Source: Pseudochelatococcus lubricantis | GTDB lineage: Bacteria; Pseudomonadota; Alphaproteobacteria; Rhizobiales; Beijerinckiaceae | Reading direction: 5' to 3' | DNA length: 64,000 nt | Assembly (NCBI RefSeq): GCF_042432495.1 | Contig: NZ_JBHLXC010000001.1 | Span: 62,001-126,000 of the forward strand | Shown: positions 42,634-51,011 of the stretch, piece after piece | How positions within the stretch are numbered: the stretch's first letter is position 1 | Layout of the letters: each line of letters starts with the position of its first letter | Program-made: the position numbers and the translations under genes | Notes under the pieces: model-generated | What the model was told of the DNA's origin: nothing | The model's database searches: none | What the model saw: only the letters and a program-made list of their open reading frames with translations

Positions 42634-44535
42634 GTGGGCGATTACTCTCATCAGATGAAGAGCCGCGTCAGGCGGCTTCTTCATTATGCCGAAAGCTCCC
42701 GGCGTACGAAACTGGGTATCGGGGCCATCGTGCGCCGGGCGGCGCGCTGGCTTGAACTGCGCTCGTTCGGGCTGACGCCGGAACATTTCACGGGGGCGGA
42801 AGGGCTGCGCGCCGCGCTTGCGGTCGCTTTTCCGCTCGTCCTGATCATCGGAAGCAGGCAATACGAATTCGGCTGGGCGGTCTTCGCGGCATTCTGGACC
42901 TGTCTTTGCGACAATGCCGGACCGGACCGTCTCCGCCGTTTCCTTCTGGCGGTTTTCGTCTGCGCGGGAACGGCGATTGCCTTCGTCGGCTCGTGGGTGG
43001 GGTCGTTCGGCACGCCGGAGGCGCTCGCCACCGGCCCGCTGCTGGTTTTTCTGTCGGCGCTGCTGCCTTACCGGCTGGCGCAGGCGGGGACGCTTTCCGT
43101 GCTGCTCGGTGTGGTTGGCGTGGTCGCCATCGGCTTTCCGCTGCCGTTCGAGGGTGCGGCGAAGCTTGCGCTTTCCTTCCTTCTGGGGAGCGCGTGGGCG
43201 TACCTCCTCATCAATGTGCTGTGGCGCATCGACGCCTGGCTGCCGGTGCGGAAAATGACATCCGCGGTGTTTTCCCGTTTGTCGGACATGATCGCCGAAA
43301 TGGTCGCGACGCGGGACGGCAGCCATCCGGATGCCATCTGGCACCCCGGACATGCGGAGCACCGCCGGTCGGTGCGCATCGGCCTTGAGCGTCTGCGCCA
43401 GCTCCTGTCGCGCTACAAGGGAGAGCCGGATGAGGTGTTGCGCCCCTTCCTGCTTTTTCAGGACGCGGCGGAAACATTGTTCAGCGCCGCGATCGCGCTG
43501 GAGCATGATTTCGTCGTCAGGGAAGGCCCGGCGAACGAACGGGTGGTGGCGGCACGCGCCATGCTGCATGCGGTCGTCACCTGCCAGATGGCTATAGATG
43601 GCGGCGAGCGGGGACAGGCCAGTCTTCGGCGCCAGATCGGGCGACTTCAGCGCAGCCGCTCCGTCATGTCGGGACAGCTCCCGATCGGCTGCCTGATCGC
43701 GGCGGAACAGGCCCTGCGGCTGCTGGTGAACGATCCGGAAACCGAAAGAAGCGCTTCCGGGGCGCCTCTTCCAGAACTGCCCGAGGCCGCGAAAACCGGA
43801 TTGAAATCCGCGCTGCAGCAGGCGTTGAGGCAGGCGTCGGGCGTCGTGGCCGTCTACTATGTCGCGACGGTGTTCCGGTTCGGTTATCCCTACTGGGCGA
43901 CGATGGCGGTGATCGTCGTCATGCAGGGCGCGGCGCGCATGACGTGGACACGCGCGCTGGAGCGCATATTCGGAAGCCTGCTCGGCGGTGCGGCGGCGCT
44001 GTCGTTCCTGCTCCTCGTCACCCATCCCTATGCGCTCGCGGCGCTGGCGGTGCCTCTCGCGGGCGTATCGATAGCGCTGCGGAGCGTCAACTATACCGTC
44101 TTCGTCCTGTTCCTCACCATGCTGTTCGTCATCGTGACGGAACTGCTCCAGCCCGGCGTCGGCATCGCTTCGGCCCGCATTCTCGATAATACGGTCGGCA
44201 GCCTGGCGGCTTTGCTTGCCGCGCTGCTGCTCTGGCCGAAATTCGACCCGCCCCTCGCCACGATGATCGGCGACGGGATGCAGACCAACCGCGACTACAT
44301 CGACGCGGTCACGTCGGGACGGGACGAGACGGCCATCTACGCGGCACGCCGCCGCGCGGGTCTGGCAAGCACGACCGCCGAGGTGGCCCTGCATGACCTC
44401 GGCGGCCTGCCGCGCCGCTGGCAGAGATTGTCGAACGAGGACGCGGCCGCGCTTCGCAAGCTCAGGCTGCTCGCCGGGGAAGCCGCCGCCGCCTGGCACC
44501 GCCGTCTGGCCGCGGAAGAACGCAGTGGCACGTGA
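42634..44535 (+). CDS. FUSC-family inner-membrane protein
   Basis: 633 residues. The architecture is two blocks of about six helices each: the first starting ALAVAFPLVLIIGSRQYEFG, the second with FGYPYWATMAVIVVMQGAAR, each followed by a cytosolic helical region. This is the FUSC/YccS/aromatic-acid exporter-like layout. Substrates are thought to be aromatic acids or toxic metabolites. The GTG start at 42634 with GGAGG five bases upstream is preferred to an ATG at 42445. It ends 3 bases from the stop of the convergent phosphatase gene. Confidence 0.85.
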   Translation: MGDYSHQMKSRVRRLLHYAESSRRTKLGIGAIVRRAARWLELRSFGLTPEHFTGAEGLRAALAVAFPLVLIIGSRQYEFGWAVFAAFWTCLCDNAGPDRLRRFLLAVFVCAGTAIAFVGSWVGSFGTPEALATGPLLVFLSALLPYRLAQAGTLSVLLGVVGVVAIGFPLPFEGAAKLALSFLLGSAWAYLLINVLWRIDAWLPVRKMTSAVFSRLSDMIAEMVATRDGSHPDAIWHPGHAEHRRSVRIGLERLRQLLSRYKGEPDEVLRPFLLFQDAAETLFSAAIALEHDFVVREGPANERVVAARAMLHAVVTCQMAIDGGERGQASLRRQIGRLQRSRSVMSGQLPIGCLIAAEQALRLLVNDPETERSASGAPLPELPEAAKTGLKSALQQALRQASGVVAVYYVATVFRFGYPYWATMAVIVVMQGAARMTWTRALERIFGSLLGGAAALSFLLLVTHPYALAALAVPLAGVSIALRSVNYTVFVLFLTMLFVIVTELLQPGVGIASARILDNTVGSLAALLAALLLWPKFDPPLATMIGDGMQTNRDYIDAVTSGRDETAIYAARRRAGLASTTAEVALHDLGGLPRRWQRLSNEDAAALRKLRLLAGEAAAAWHRRLAAEERSGT

Positions 44536-44538
44536 GCA

Positions 44539-45276
44539 TCAGCGTTTCGGGCGCCGCATCCCGGCCGAGAGTTCGGAGGCGGCTGCCCACAACTCGCCGA
44601 AATCGTGGATCAGACGGTCCGGCGACAGCGCGGCGACGGGAATGTCCGAGTAGCCGAAGGGAACGGCGATTACGGGCATGCCGGCCGCGCGGGCGGTGGC
44701 GATGTCCGTGCGGGAATCGCCCACCATCAGCGCGCGGCGCGGGTCCGCCCCCGCGCGTTCGATTGTCAACGTCAGGTGGCGCGGGTCCGGCTTGCGATAG
44801 GCAAAGGTGTCGTACCCGCAGATAGCCGCGAACCGGTCGCCGATACCGAGCAGGTCGAGCAGCTTGCGGGCCTGGTCTTCGGCCTTGTTGGTGCACACCG
44901 CCAGCAGCCAGCCTTCCGCCCGGAAACGGTCGAGCGCCTCCGGAACGCCAGGAAAGAGCCGCGTGTCCCGCTTGAGATTCCGGCCGTAGAAGCCGAGGAA
45001 GCGCTGGAACCGCGTTTCCAGAAGGTCTGCCGGGCTGCCGAAAACGCCGGCTTCCCGGAAACCGCGCTCGACCATGGACCGCGTTCCGGAGCCGAGCAGG
45101 CGTCTCGCCCTCTCGGACACGAGCGGCGGCAGGCCCTCTGCCTGCAGCGTGGCGTTCAGCGCGGCGATCAGGTCGGGCGCGGTATCGGCGAGCGTGCCGT
45201 CGAGATCGAAGACGACGATCGGACGCGCGCTGTCAGACACGATACCGGTAAACCGGATGGAAAGGCTCGCTGGCAT
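44539..45276 (-). CDS. gph: HAD phosphatase, phosphoglycolate phosphatase-like
   Basis: 245 residues. HAD motif I is VVFDLDGTLADTAPDLI with the nucleophile Asp, motif II lies in LAVCTNKAEDQ, motif III in AYRKPDPRHL and motif IV in MVGDSRTDIATARAAG. A cap domain of Gph type sits between motifs I and II. Gph clears 2-phosphoglycolate made by DNA repair or Rubisco. The short N-terminal extension before the first motif (17 residues) is slightly longer than usual. Other sugar-phosphate specificities are possible. Confidence 0.85.
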   Translation of the reverse strand: MPASLSIRFTGIVSDSARPIVVFDLDGTLADTAPDLIAALNATLQAEGLPPLVSERARRLLGSGTRSMVERGFREAGVFGSPADLLETRFQRFLGFYGRNLKRDTRLFPGVPEALDRFRAEGWLLAVCTNKAEDQARKLLDLLGIGDRFAAICGYDTFAYRKPDPRHLTLTIERAGADPRRALMVGDSRTDIATARAAGMPVIAVPFGYSDIPVAALSPDRLIHDFGELWAAASELSAGMRRPKR

Positions 45277-45348
45277 GGTTCCGCTCCTTCTTCGTCGATC
45301 GTCCCATGAGTGACTCGTCCTTTGGCTGACGGTCCGGTCCGGCTGCGT

Positions 45349-45813
45349 TCAGTGCCGTGAGAAACGCTTGCGTTCCGACGGACCGAACAGGATCACGTCG
45401 TAGGGCGCCGCCGTGTCGGAGACCTCCATGCCCGGCGAACCGGCTGGCATGCCGGGAACGGCGAGACCCGTCGCCGCAGGGCGTTCACGCAGCAGGCGCC
45501 GTATGTCCCCGGCCGGCACGTGCCCCTCGATGACGTATCTGTCGATGACCGCCGTATGGCAGGAGTAGAGGTCTTCGGGCACGCCGAACTGCGCCTTGAC
45601 CGGCGTCGGGTCGTCCCGGAGCCGTTCGTTCACTGTAAAGCCCGCCAGACGCATATGCTCGATCCATCCTCCGCAGCAGCCGCAGTCCGGGGAGCGGAAG
45701 ACGTCGACCGCCGGCGGCGCGGCCAGTGCGAAAAATGCAAGGCCACAGGCAATCGGGACGGCAAGATTGATCGACACGACGCCGAGCAGCACGCGGCGGG
45801 TGAGTTTGCCCAT
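45349..45813 (-). CDS. DUF411 metal-binding protein
   Basis: 154 residues. An N-terminal signal or membrane anchor (RVLLGVVSINLAVPIACGLA) is followed by the DUF411 hallmark CGCCGGWIEHMRLAGF, a second Cys/His pair (DLYSCHTAVIDRYVIEGHVP) and VPGMPAGSPGME. DUF411 proteins are periplasmic and often found near copper homeostasis genes. Here no copper genes are near; it follows aspT with a 75-base gap and may be cotranscribed. Confidence 0.85.
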   Translation of the reverse strand: MGKLTRRVLLGVVSINLAVPIACGLAFFALAAPPAVDVFRSPDCGCCGGWIEHMRLAGFTVNERLRDDPTPVKAQFGVPEDLYSCHTAVIDRYVIEGHVPAGDIRRLLRERPAATGLAVPGMPAGSPGMEVSDTAAPYDVILFGPSERKRFSRH

Positions 45814-45888
45814 GGGTGATCTCCTCTTTCGTTTCCATGGCCGGGCCTCGCCACGGCGCGGCCATGGCGAGGTTCGCGGAGATGTTCG

Positions 45889-47568
45889 TCAGAAGACATT
45901 CATGACGACGATCGTCAGCAGTGCCATTACCAGACGCGAGACGGCGTAGCCCGTCGCATAGCCGATGACCGGCACGTTGCTCTTCGCCTCCTGCTGGAGG
46001 GCGCCGAGGGCGGCGGTCGTGGAGCGCGCGCCGGCGCAGGCTCCGAGCATGATCGCGGGGTGGAACTTGAACACGTAGTGTCCAAGCAGCAAGCCCACGA
46101 CGAGCGGCATCAGCGTCACCAGCGTGCCGGCGAAGAACAGCGTCAACCCGTATTGCTGGATGCCGCCCACGAAACCGAGCGCCGCGTTGAGGCCGATGCA
46201 GGCGATGAAGCCGTTGAGGCCGACGTTGTTGAACACCCAGATGGCAGGACCGGGAATGAAGCCGAAGGTGCGCATGGTCGAGCGCAGATAGCCGCAGATG
46301 ATGCCCGCCACGATGGCGCCGACGGCGGTGCCGAGCGACAGCGGAATGCCTCCGATATGGATCGTGATCGCGCCGATCAGGCTGCCGACCACGATGCCGA
46401 AAGCCATGAAGGCCATGTCGGAACGCTCCACCGGACGGTCGGCGTACCCCATTTCCTTGGCGATCTTGGCGACGTCCGCCTTGGCGCCGAGGATGGTCAG
46501 CACGTCGCCGCGGTGGACTTCCATCTCCTCCCGCATCGGCATCACGGTGTCGGAGCGGGTCAGCTTGAGCAGGAACACGCCGCGGCCCGGCTCGCCGAAC
46601 AGGGTGCGGATGACCTCGCCGAGCGTCCTGTTGGCGTAGGCCTTGTTGGTGACGACGAGATCGAGCTGTTCGGTGGAGAAGTCGAGCAGCGCGACGTCCT
46701 TGAGTTCCGGCCCGAAATCGTCCCGGTAGGCCAGCAAGGCGCCGAGACCGCCGGAGACGGCCAGAATGGCCCCTTCGGTCAGCACGGTATCGCGCGTGCA
46801 CTCCACGATCGCCTCATCCCGGCCCGCGCGCATACGGCGGATGAAGATCTCGTTGTTGAACATCTTTTCGACCTGCTCGACGGTCTTGCCCAGAAGCGCG
46901 CTGTTGGTGAGCTGCAGGGCGCGGGCGGAGTATTCGCGATAGGCCGTCGTGCCGATCCTGGCGCCGCCGTTGGCGCGCTCGTAATCCGCGCTGACCTTGG
47001 CGAGATCGAAGCCGAGCAGCCTCGGCGCGATGTTGGCCAGCAGCACGGCCGAGCCGATGGTGCCGAAAGGATAGGTCACCGCGTAGGCGACCGGCAACAA
47101 CGCCAGGGACGCTCTCAGGTCCGCCTCCGCAAGGCCGGACTGGTTCATCAGATCCGCGGCGACGCCGAGCACGGTTGAGTTGGTATAGCCGCCCGACAGC
47201 AGACCCGCCGTGAGCGCGGCATTGTAGCCGAGGAGCTTGCCGAGCACGATCGCGGTCGCAGTGCCGACGAGGCAAAGAATGATCGCGAAAACGACCTGAG
47301 GCAAGCCATCGCTTTTCATGGCACGGATGAACTGCGGGCCAACCGCGTAACCGACCGCGAACAGGAACATCGCGAAGAAGGTGGACTGGAGCACGGTCGG
47401 CAGCGTGATGCCGATCTGTCCGACCAGCAGCCCCGCCAGCAGCGTGCTTGTGACGACACCAAGGCTGAACTTGCCGAGACGGACGTTTCCGAACATGAAG
47501 CCGATGCCGATCGTCAGGAAGAGCGCAATCTCCGGGTACTTTTGGATGGTTGTGACGAAGTAACTCAT
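45889..47568 (-). CDS. aspT: Aspartate:alanine antiporter (AAEx family)
   Basis: 559 residues. N-terminal helices (YPEIALFLTIGIGFMFGNVR), a central cytosolic part with two TrkA-C domains (LLGKTVEQVEKMFNNEIFIR and LKDVALLDFSTEQLDLVVTN), then five more helices including FIPGPAIWVFNNVGLNGFIA and ACAGARSTTAALGALQQEAK. This is the AspT architecture, which exchanges aspartate for alanine or other dicarboxylate/amino-acid pairs. The ATG at 47568 follows AAGGA. Downstream of malic enzyme by 64 bases and likely in the same DctD-controlled transcript. Exchange of imported aspartate against alanine made from pyruvate would fit. Confidence 0.87.
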   Translation of the reverse strand: MSYFVTTIQKYPEIALFLTIGIGFMFGNVRLGKFSLGVVTSTLLAGLLVGQIGITLPTVLQSTFFAMFLFAVGYAVGPQFIRAMKSDGLPQVVFAIILCLVGTATAIVLGKLLGYNAALTAGLLSGGYTNSTVLGVAADLMNQSGLAEADLRASLALLPVAYAVTYPFGTIGSAVLLANIAPRLLGFDLAKVSADYERANGGARIGTTAYREYSARALQLTNSALLGKTVEQVEKMFNNEIFIRRMRAGRDEAIVECTRDTVLTEGAILAVSGGLGALLAYRDDFGPELKDVALLDFSTEQLDLVVTNKAYANRTLGEVIRTLFGEPGRGVFLLKLTRSDTVMPMREEMEVHRGDVLTILGAKADVAKIAKEMGYADRPVERSDMAFMAFGIVVGSLIGAITIHIGGIPLSLGTAVGAIVAGIICGYLRSTMRTFGFIPGPAIWVFNNVGLNGFIACIGLNAALGFVGGIQQYGLTLFFAGTLVTLMPLVVGLLLGHYVFKFHPAIMLGACAGARSTTAALGALQQEAKSNVPVIGYATGYAVSRLVMALLTIVVMNVF

Positions 47569-47632
47569 GACGGATCCTTCGGAATGCCCGGCCGAGACGG
47601 TTCGTATTGTCTCGACCGGACGAAGAAGACGC

Positions 47633-49285
47633 TCAGTAGGTCGGGTTGTAGAGCAGGTTCTCGATCCACGACCGGATTTCGGGAGGCCGTTCAACCGTGG
47701 CAAGGCCGGAATCGAACATGTATTCGACGATGCGCGTGGCTGTGGTGATCTCCGTTTCCATGATCTGGTCCTGGCTCGGATAGAGCATGCCCTTGGCCTG
47801 GAGCGACGGGCCGATCTGATCGGCCGTTGCGTGGGCGGCGACGATGAAGCACTCGTCGTTCAGTCGGGTCGGACGCGCGGCGTAGGTCGCAAGGCCGATG
47901 GCCGGGTAGATGTAGAAATTGTTGGCCTGTCCCGGGCGATAGGTCTTGCCCTCATAGACGAACTCGTCGAACTGAACGCCGGCCGCGAACAGCGCTTTGC
48001 CCTTCGAGTAGGTGTAGGCCTGTTCCGCCGTACATTCCGCCTTGTGGGTGGGGTTGGAGAGGGCGAAGATGATGGGCCGGGGCGTGTGCCGCGCCATGGT
48101 TTCGATGACTTCCCGCGTGAAGGCGCCGGCCTTGGTCGACACGCCGATCAGCACGGTCGGCCTGAAGCGCTCCACCACGTCGATGAAGTTTTTGGAGGGC
48201 GCCTCGTCCTGCGCCCACGGCTTCTGCGCGTCCGTGAGGTCCGTGCGCGAGGATTCGATGAGGCCGTTGACGTCGAACAGGCGGATGCGCTTGCGGGCTT
48301 CCTCCGCCGAAAGTCCCAGGGTCTGCAGCTCGGCGGCGATCAGCTTGGAGATGCCGAGACCGGCGGAACCGGCGCCGAGGAACAGGATCCGCTGATCCTG
48401 CAGCTTGCCGCCCGCCTGCTTCAGGCCGGCGGAGATGCCCGCCAGAGCGACGGCGGCCGTGCCCTGGATGTCGTCGTTGTAACACAGGACCTTGTCCTTG
48501 TAGCGGTCCAGCATGCGGATGGCGTCGGTGCCCTTCCAGTCCTCGAAGTGGACGCAGCAGCCCGGGAACACCTCGTTGACGGCCTCGATGAACTCTTCCG
48601 TCAGCTCGTCGAGTTCCTTTTCCGGCAGCGGCGCCTCGCGGGTGCCGAGGTAGAACGGGTCGGCGCGCAGGTGCTCGTTCGTCGTGCCGATATCGAAAAG
48701 GACTGGCAGCAGAACCTGCGGGGGAACGGCGGCGCAAGCGGTGTAGAGCTGCAGCTTGCCGATCGGGATACCCATGCCGTTGGCACCGATGTCGCCGAGG
48801 CCGAGGATGCGGCCGCCCGTCGACACACAGACGAAACGCACATCCCGTTGCGGCCAGTTACGCAGCACGTCCGCGATGCGGCCCTTCATGTGGCGGGTGA
48901 TGTACATGCCGCGCGGGCGGCGATAGAGGTTGCCGAAGGCTTCGCAGGCATCGGCGACCGTGGGATCGTAGAGGATCGGGATGAAGCGCTTGGGGTCGGA
49001 CATGACGGTCTTGTAGAAGACCGTCTCGTTGCGCGCCTCAAGATCCATGAGATAGTTGTACTGGTCCAGATCGTCCTTCAGGCGGCCGAGGTGATCGAGA
49101 ACGCGCTCGACCTGCCGGTCGAGCGTTTCAACCGCGTGCGGCAGCAGCCCCTCCAGCCCGAGCTGGTGGCGCTCCTCGCGGGTGTAGGCGGTGCCCTTGT
49201 TCTGGACGGGATCGTGCAGCAACGTCAATCCGATGTCATCGCTGTCCTGGCTCAGTTCCGCGTTGGTGACGGTGATTGCAGCCAT
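47633..49285 (-). CDS. maeA: Malic enzyme (NAD-type, oxaloacetate-decarboxylating)
   Basis: 550 residues. Malic signature around YNDDIQGTAAVALAGI, nucleotide motif FLGAGSAGLGISKLI, catalytic Tyr/Lys regions (DPTVADACEAFGNLYRRPRG) and IFALSNPTHKAECTAEQAY. The length matches the SfcA-type NAD enzymes rather than the larger MaeB fusions. It converts malate to pyruvate, CO2 and NAD(P)H. The ATG at 49285 follows GAGAGGAAG. A sigma-54 promoter with paired upstream sites lies 5' (see separate entries). NAD versus NADP preference is not certain. Confidence 0.9.
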   Translation of the reverse strand: MAAITVTNAELSQDSDDIGLTLLHDPVQNKGTAYTREERHQLGLEGLLPHAVETLDRQVERVLDHLGRLKDDLDQYNYLMDLEARNETVFYKTVMSDPKRFIPILYDPTVADACEAFGNLYRRPRGMYITRHMKGRIADVLRNWPQRDVRFVCVSTGGRILGLGDIGANGMGIPIGKLQLYTACAAVPPQVLLPVLFDIGTTNEHLRADPFYLGTREAPLPEKELDELTEEFIEAVNEVFPGCCVHFEDWKGTDAIRMLDRYKDKVLCYNDDIQGTAAVALAGISAGLKQAGGKLQDQRILFLGAGSAGLGISKLIAAELQTLGLSAEEARKRIRLFDVNGLIESSRTDLTDAQKPWAQDEAPSKNFIDVVERFRPTVLIGVSTKAGAFTREVIETMARHTPRPIIFALSNPTHKAECTAEQAYTYSKGKALFAAGVQFDEFVYEGKTYRPGQANNFYIYPAIGLATYAARPTRLNDECFIVAAHATADQIGPSLQAKGMLYPSQDQIMETEITTATRIVEYMFDSGLATVERPPEIRSWIENLLYNPTY

Positions 49286-49352
49286 TATTGAACTTCCTCT
49301 CCTGTGCGTGTCCGCGAGCCGCGACGTCCACTGCCGGGCTCGCCTACACCTT

Positions 49353-49368
49353 TGCAACGCGGGTGCCA
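49353..49368 (-). promoter_or_regulatory. Sigma-54 promoter of malic enzyme-aspT
   Basis: Read on the reverse strand, TGGCAC-C-CGCG-TTGCA fits the sigma-54 -24/-12 consensus TGGCACG-N4-TTGCA with one mismatch. It lies 68 bases upstream of the malic enzyme start codon and implies activation by an enhancer-binding protein such as DctD. Confidence 0.85.
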
Positions 49369-49445
49369 GGATGAGATTTTCTATCAAACTATTGATAAAT
49401 AAAGATTATTTTAAATTATTAGCCGAATGCTCTCCGGCATTCGGC

Positions 49446-49487
49446 CGATTTCCCGAAAATCGCCGTTTTCCGGTTTTCGGGTATCCG
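49446..49487 (-). promoter_or_regulatory. Paired DctD-type upstream activator sites of malic enzyme
   Basis: Two 10-bp palindromic sites, CGGATACCCG (49487-49478) and CGGGAAATCG (49455-49446) in gene orientation, lie 32 bp apart. The nearer one ends 78 bp before the -24 element. The same core and spacing occur upstream of the Fe-S operon and of dctA. Confidence 0.7.
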
Positions 49488-49612
49488 ACCACGGCGCTTC
49501 CGCGGGCCGATAAATGGCTGCGGGAGGATGGAAAAAGGGAAAAATCCGCGCCAGGAGCAGGTCTGCGGGTCAACATGTCGCAGGGATGCCGTTGCCGGTT
49601 GGCAGCGGCTTG

Positions 49613-49657
49613 GAAAACAAAAGGCCGCGCCGCCCCGGGTTCGGGGGCGGCGCGGCC
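49613..49657 (-). terminator. Rho-independent terminator of dctBD
   Basis: A 14-bp perfect stem (49623-49636 with 49644-49657) with a 7-base loop, followed on the reverse strand by TTTTGTTTTC. It lies 29 bases past the dctD stop and is the clearest intrinsic terminator in the window. Confidence 0.85.
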
Positions 49658-49685
49658 GCGGCATGTTCCGGACGGACGGCGGCTC

Positions 49686-51011
49686 TCAGGTCTCGCGGAT
49701 GCGAATGTCGTACTTGCGGATCTTGTCGAACAGCGTGGTCTTGGCAATCATCATGGCTTCTGCGGTCCGGGAGATGTTTCCGTTGTTGCGCTTCAGCTCC
49801 TCCTGGATGAGGCTGCGCTCGAAGCTTTCTACGGCGGCCGTCAGCGAGATGGGGCCGGAGCCGGCCTCGCTGCCGGGCCCGGATTTGAGGCCGAGGAGAA
49901 AACGTTCCGCCTGATTGCGCAACTCGCGTACGTTGCCCGGCCAGTTATGGGCCATCAGGTCGAGGATTACCTGTTCCCTGATCGGCGGCGGCTCGCGATT
50001 GAGGCGCAGGGCAGCCTGATCGACGAAGTGCTCGAACAGCAGCGGAATGTCTTCGCGCCGGTTGCGAAGCGGCGGCAGCTCGATACTGGCGATGTTCAGC
50101 CGGAAATGCAGATCGCTGCGGAACTTGCCCTCCACGGAAAGCTGCAGCAGATCGGCCTTGGTGGCGGCGATGACGCGGAAGTCGACGGGAATGACCTTGT
50201 TGGAGCCGAGCCGCTCGACGACGCGCTCCTGCAGCACGCGCAGCAGCTTCACCTGCATGGACATCGGCATGCTCTCGATCTCGTCGAGGAACAGCGTCCC
50301 CCTGTTGGCGTATTCGACCTTGCCGATGCGCTGCTTGGTCGCGCCGGAGAAAGCCCCGGCCTCGTGGCCGAAGATCTCGCTCTCGAACAGCGTTTCGGGA
50401 AGGCCCCCGCAGTTGAGCGCCACGAAAGGTCCCTTGCGGCCGGAAAGATCGTGCAGGTATCGGGCGATCAGCTCCTTGCCGGTGCCGGTCTCACCGAGGA
50501 TCATGACATCGGTCGGCACAGCCGCCAGTTCCTGAACCAGTTCGCGCAGCTCCACGATCGCCTGCGAGGTGCCGACGATGCGGCTTTCGATGTCGCCCAT
50601 GGCCGCGAGCTGCCGGCGCAGCCGCCGGACCTCCATCGCCAGCCGCCGCTTCTCCAGCGCCCGCTGCACGACGCTGGCGAAATGCTGCGACGCGAACGGC
50701 TTCTCGATGAAATCATAGGCGCCGTCGCGCATCGCCTGCACGGCCGTCGCGATGTCGCCGTGTCCCGTGATCATGATGACGGGCAGATCCGGGTCCTTGT
50801 CCTTGAGCTGGGCAAAATAGCTCAGGCCGTCCATGCCCGGCAGGTTGATGTCCGAAACGATGATGCCGGGAAAGTCGCGCATCGGCGCCCTCGGCACATT
50901 TTCCACCGCCTCGTAGCCGATGGCCTTGATGTTGTGGAGGGCCAGCGCCTGCAGGCAGCCGAGCCGCACGTCCTCGTCGTCCTCGATCACCAGCACGTCA
51001 TGATCAAGCAT
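49686..51011 (-). CDS. dctD: Sigma-54-dependent response regulator DctD
   Basis: 441 residues. Receiver domain (about 1-120) with phosphoacceptor Asp in IIVSDINLPGMDG and KPF motif. AAA+ domain (about 140-370) with Walker A ILGETGTGKELIARYLHD, the sigma-54 contact loop GAFSGA (a GAFTGA variant) and Walker B GTLFLDEIESMP. A Fis-type helix-turn-helix closes it (NNGNISRTAEAMMIAKTTLF). It activates sigma-54 transcription when phosphorylated by DctB. It overlaps dctB by 8 bases. Paired palindromes upstream of three sigma-54 promoters nearby are its likely binding sites. Confidence 0.93.
   Translation of the reverse strand: MLDHDVLVIEDDEDVRLGCLQALALHNIKAIGYEAVENVPRAPMRDFPGIIVSDINLPGMDGLSYFAQLKDKDPDLPVIMITGHGDIATAVQAMRDGAYDFIEKPFASQHFASVVQRALEKRRLAMEVRRLRRQLAAMGDIESRIVGTSQAIVELRELVQELAAVPTDVMILGETGTGKELIARYLHDLSGRKGPFVALNCGGLPETLFESEIFGHEAGAFSGATKQRIGKVEYANRGTLFLDEIESMPMSMQVKLLRVLQERVVERLGSNKVIPVDFRVIAATKADLLQLSVEGKFRSDLHFRLNIASIELPPLRNRREDIPLLFEHFVDQAALRLNREPPPIREQVILDLMAHNWPGNVRELRNQAERFLLGLKSGPGSEAGSGPISLTAAVESFERSLIQEELKRNNGNISRTAEAMMIAKTTLFDKIRKYDIRIRET

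Noticed and set aside
42523..44499. 658-codon reverse-strand frame
   Set aside because: Antisense to the FUSC gene, rich in Arg, Gln and His, no recognisable domain or ribosome site.
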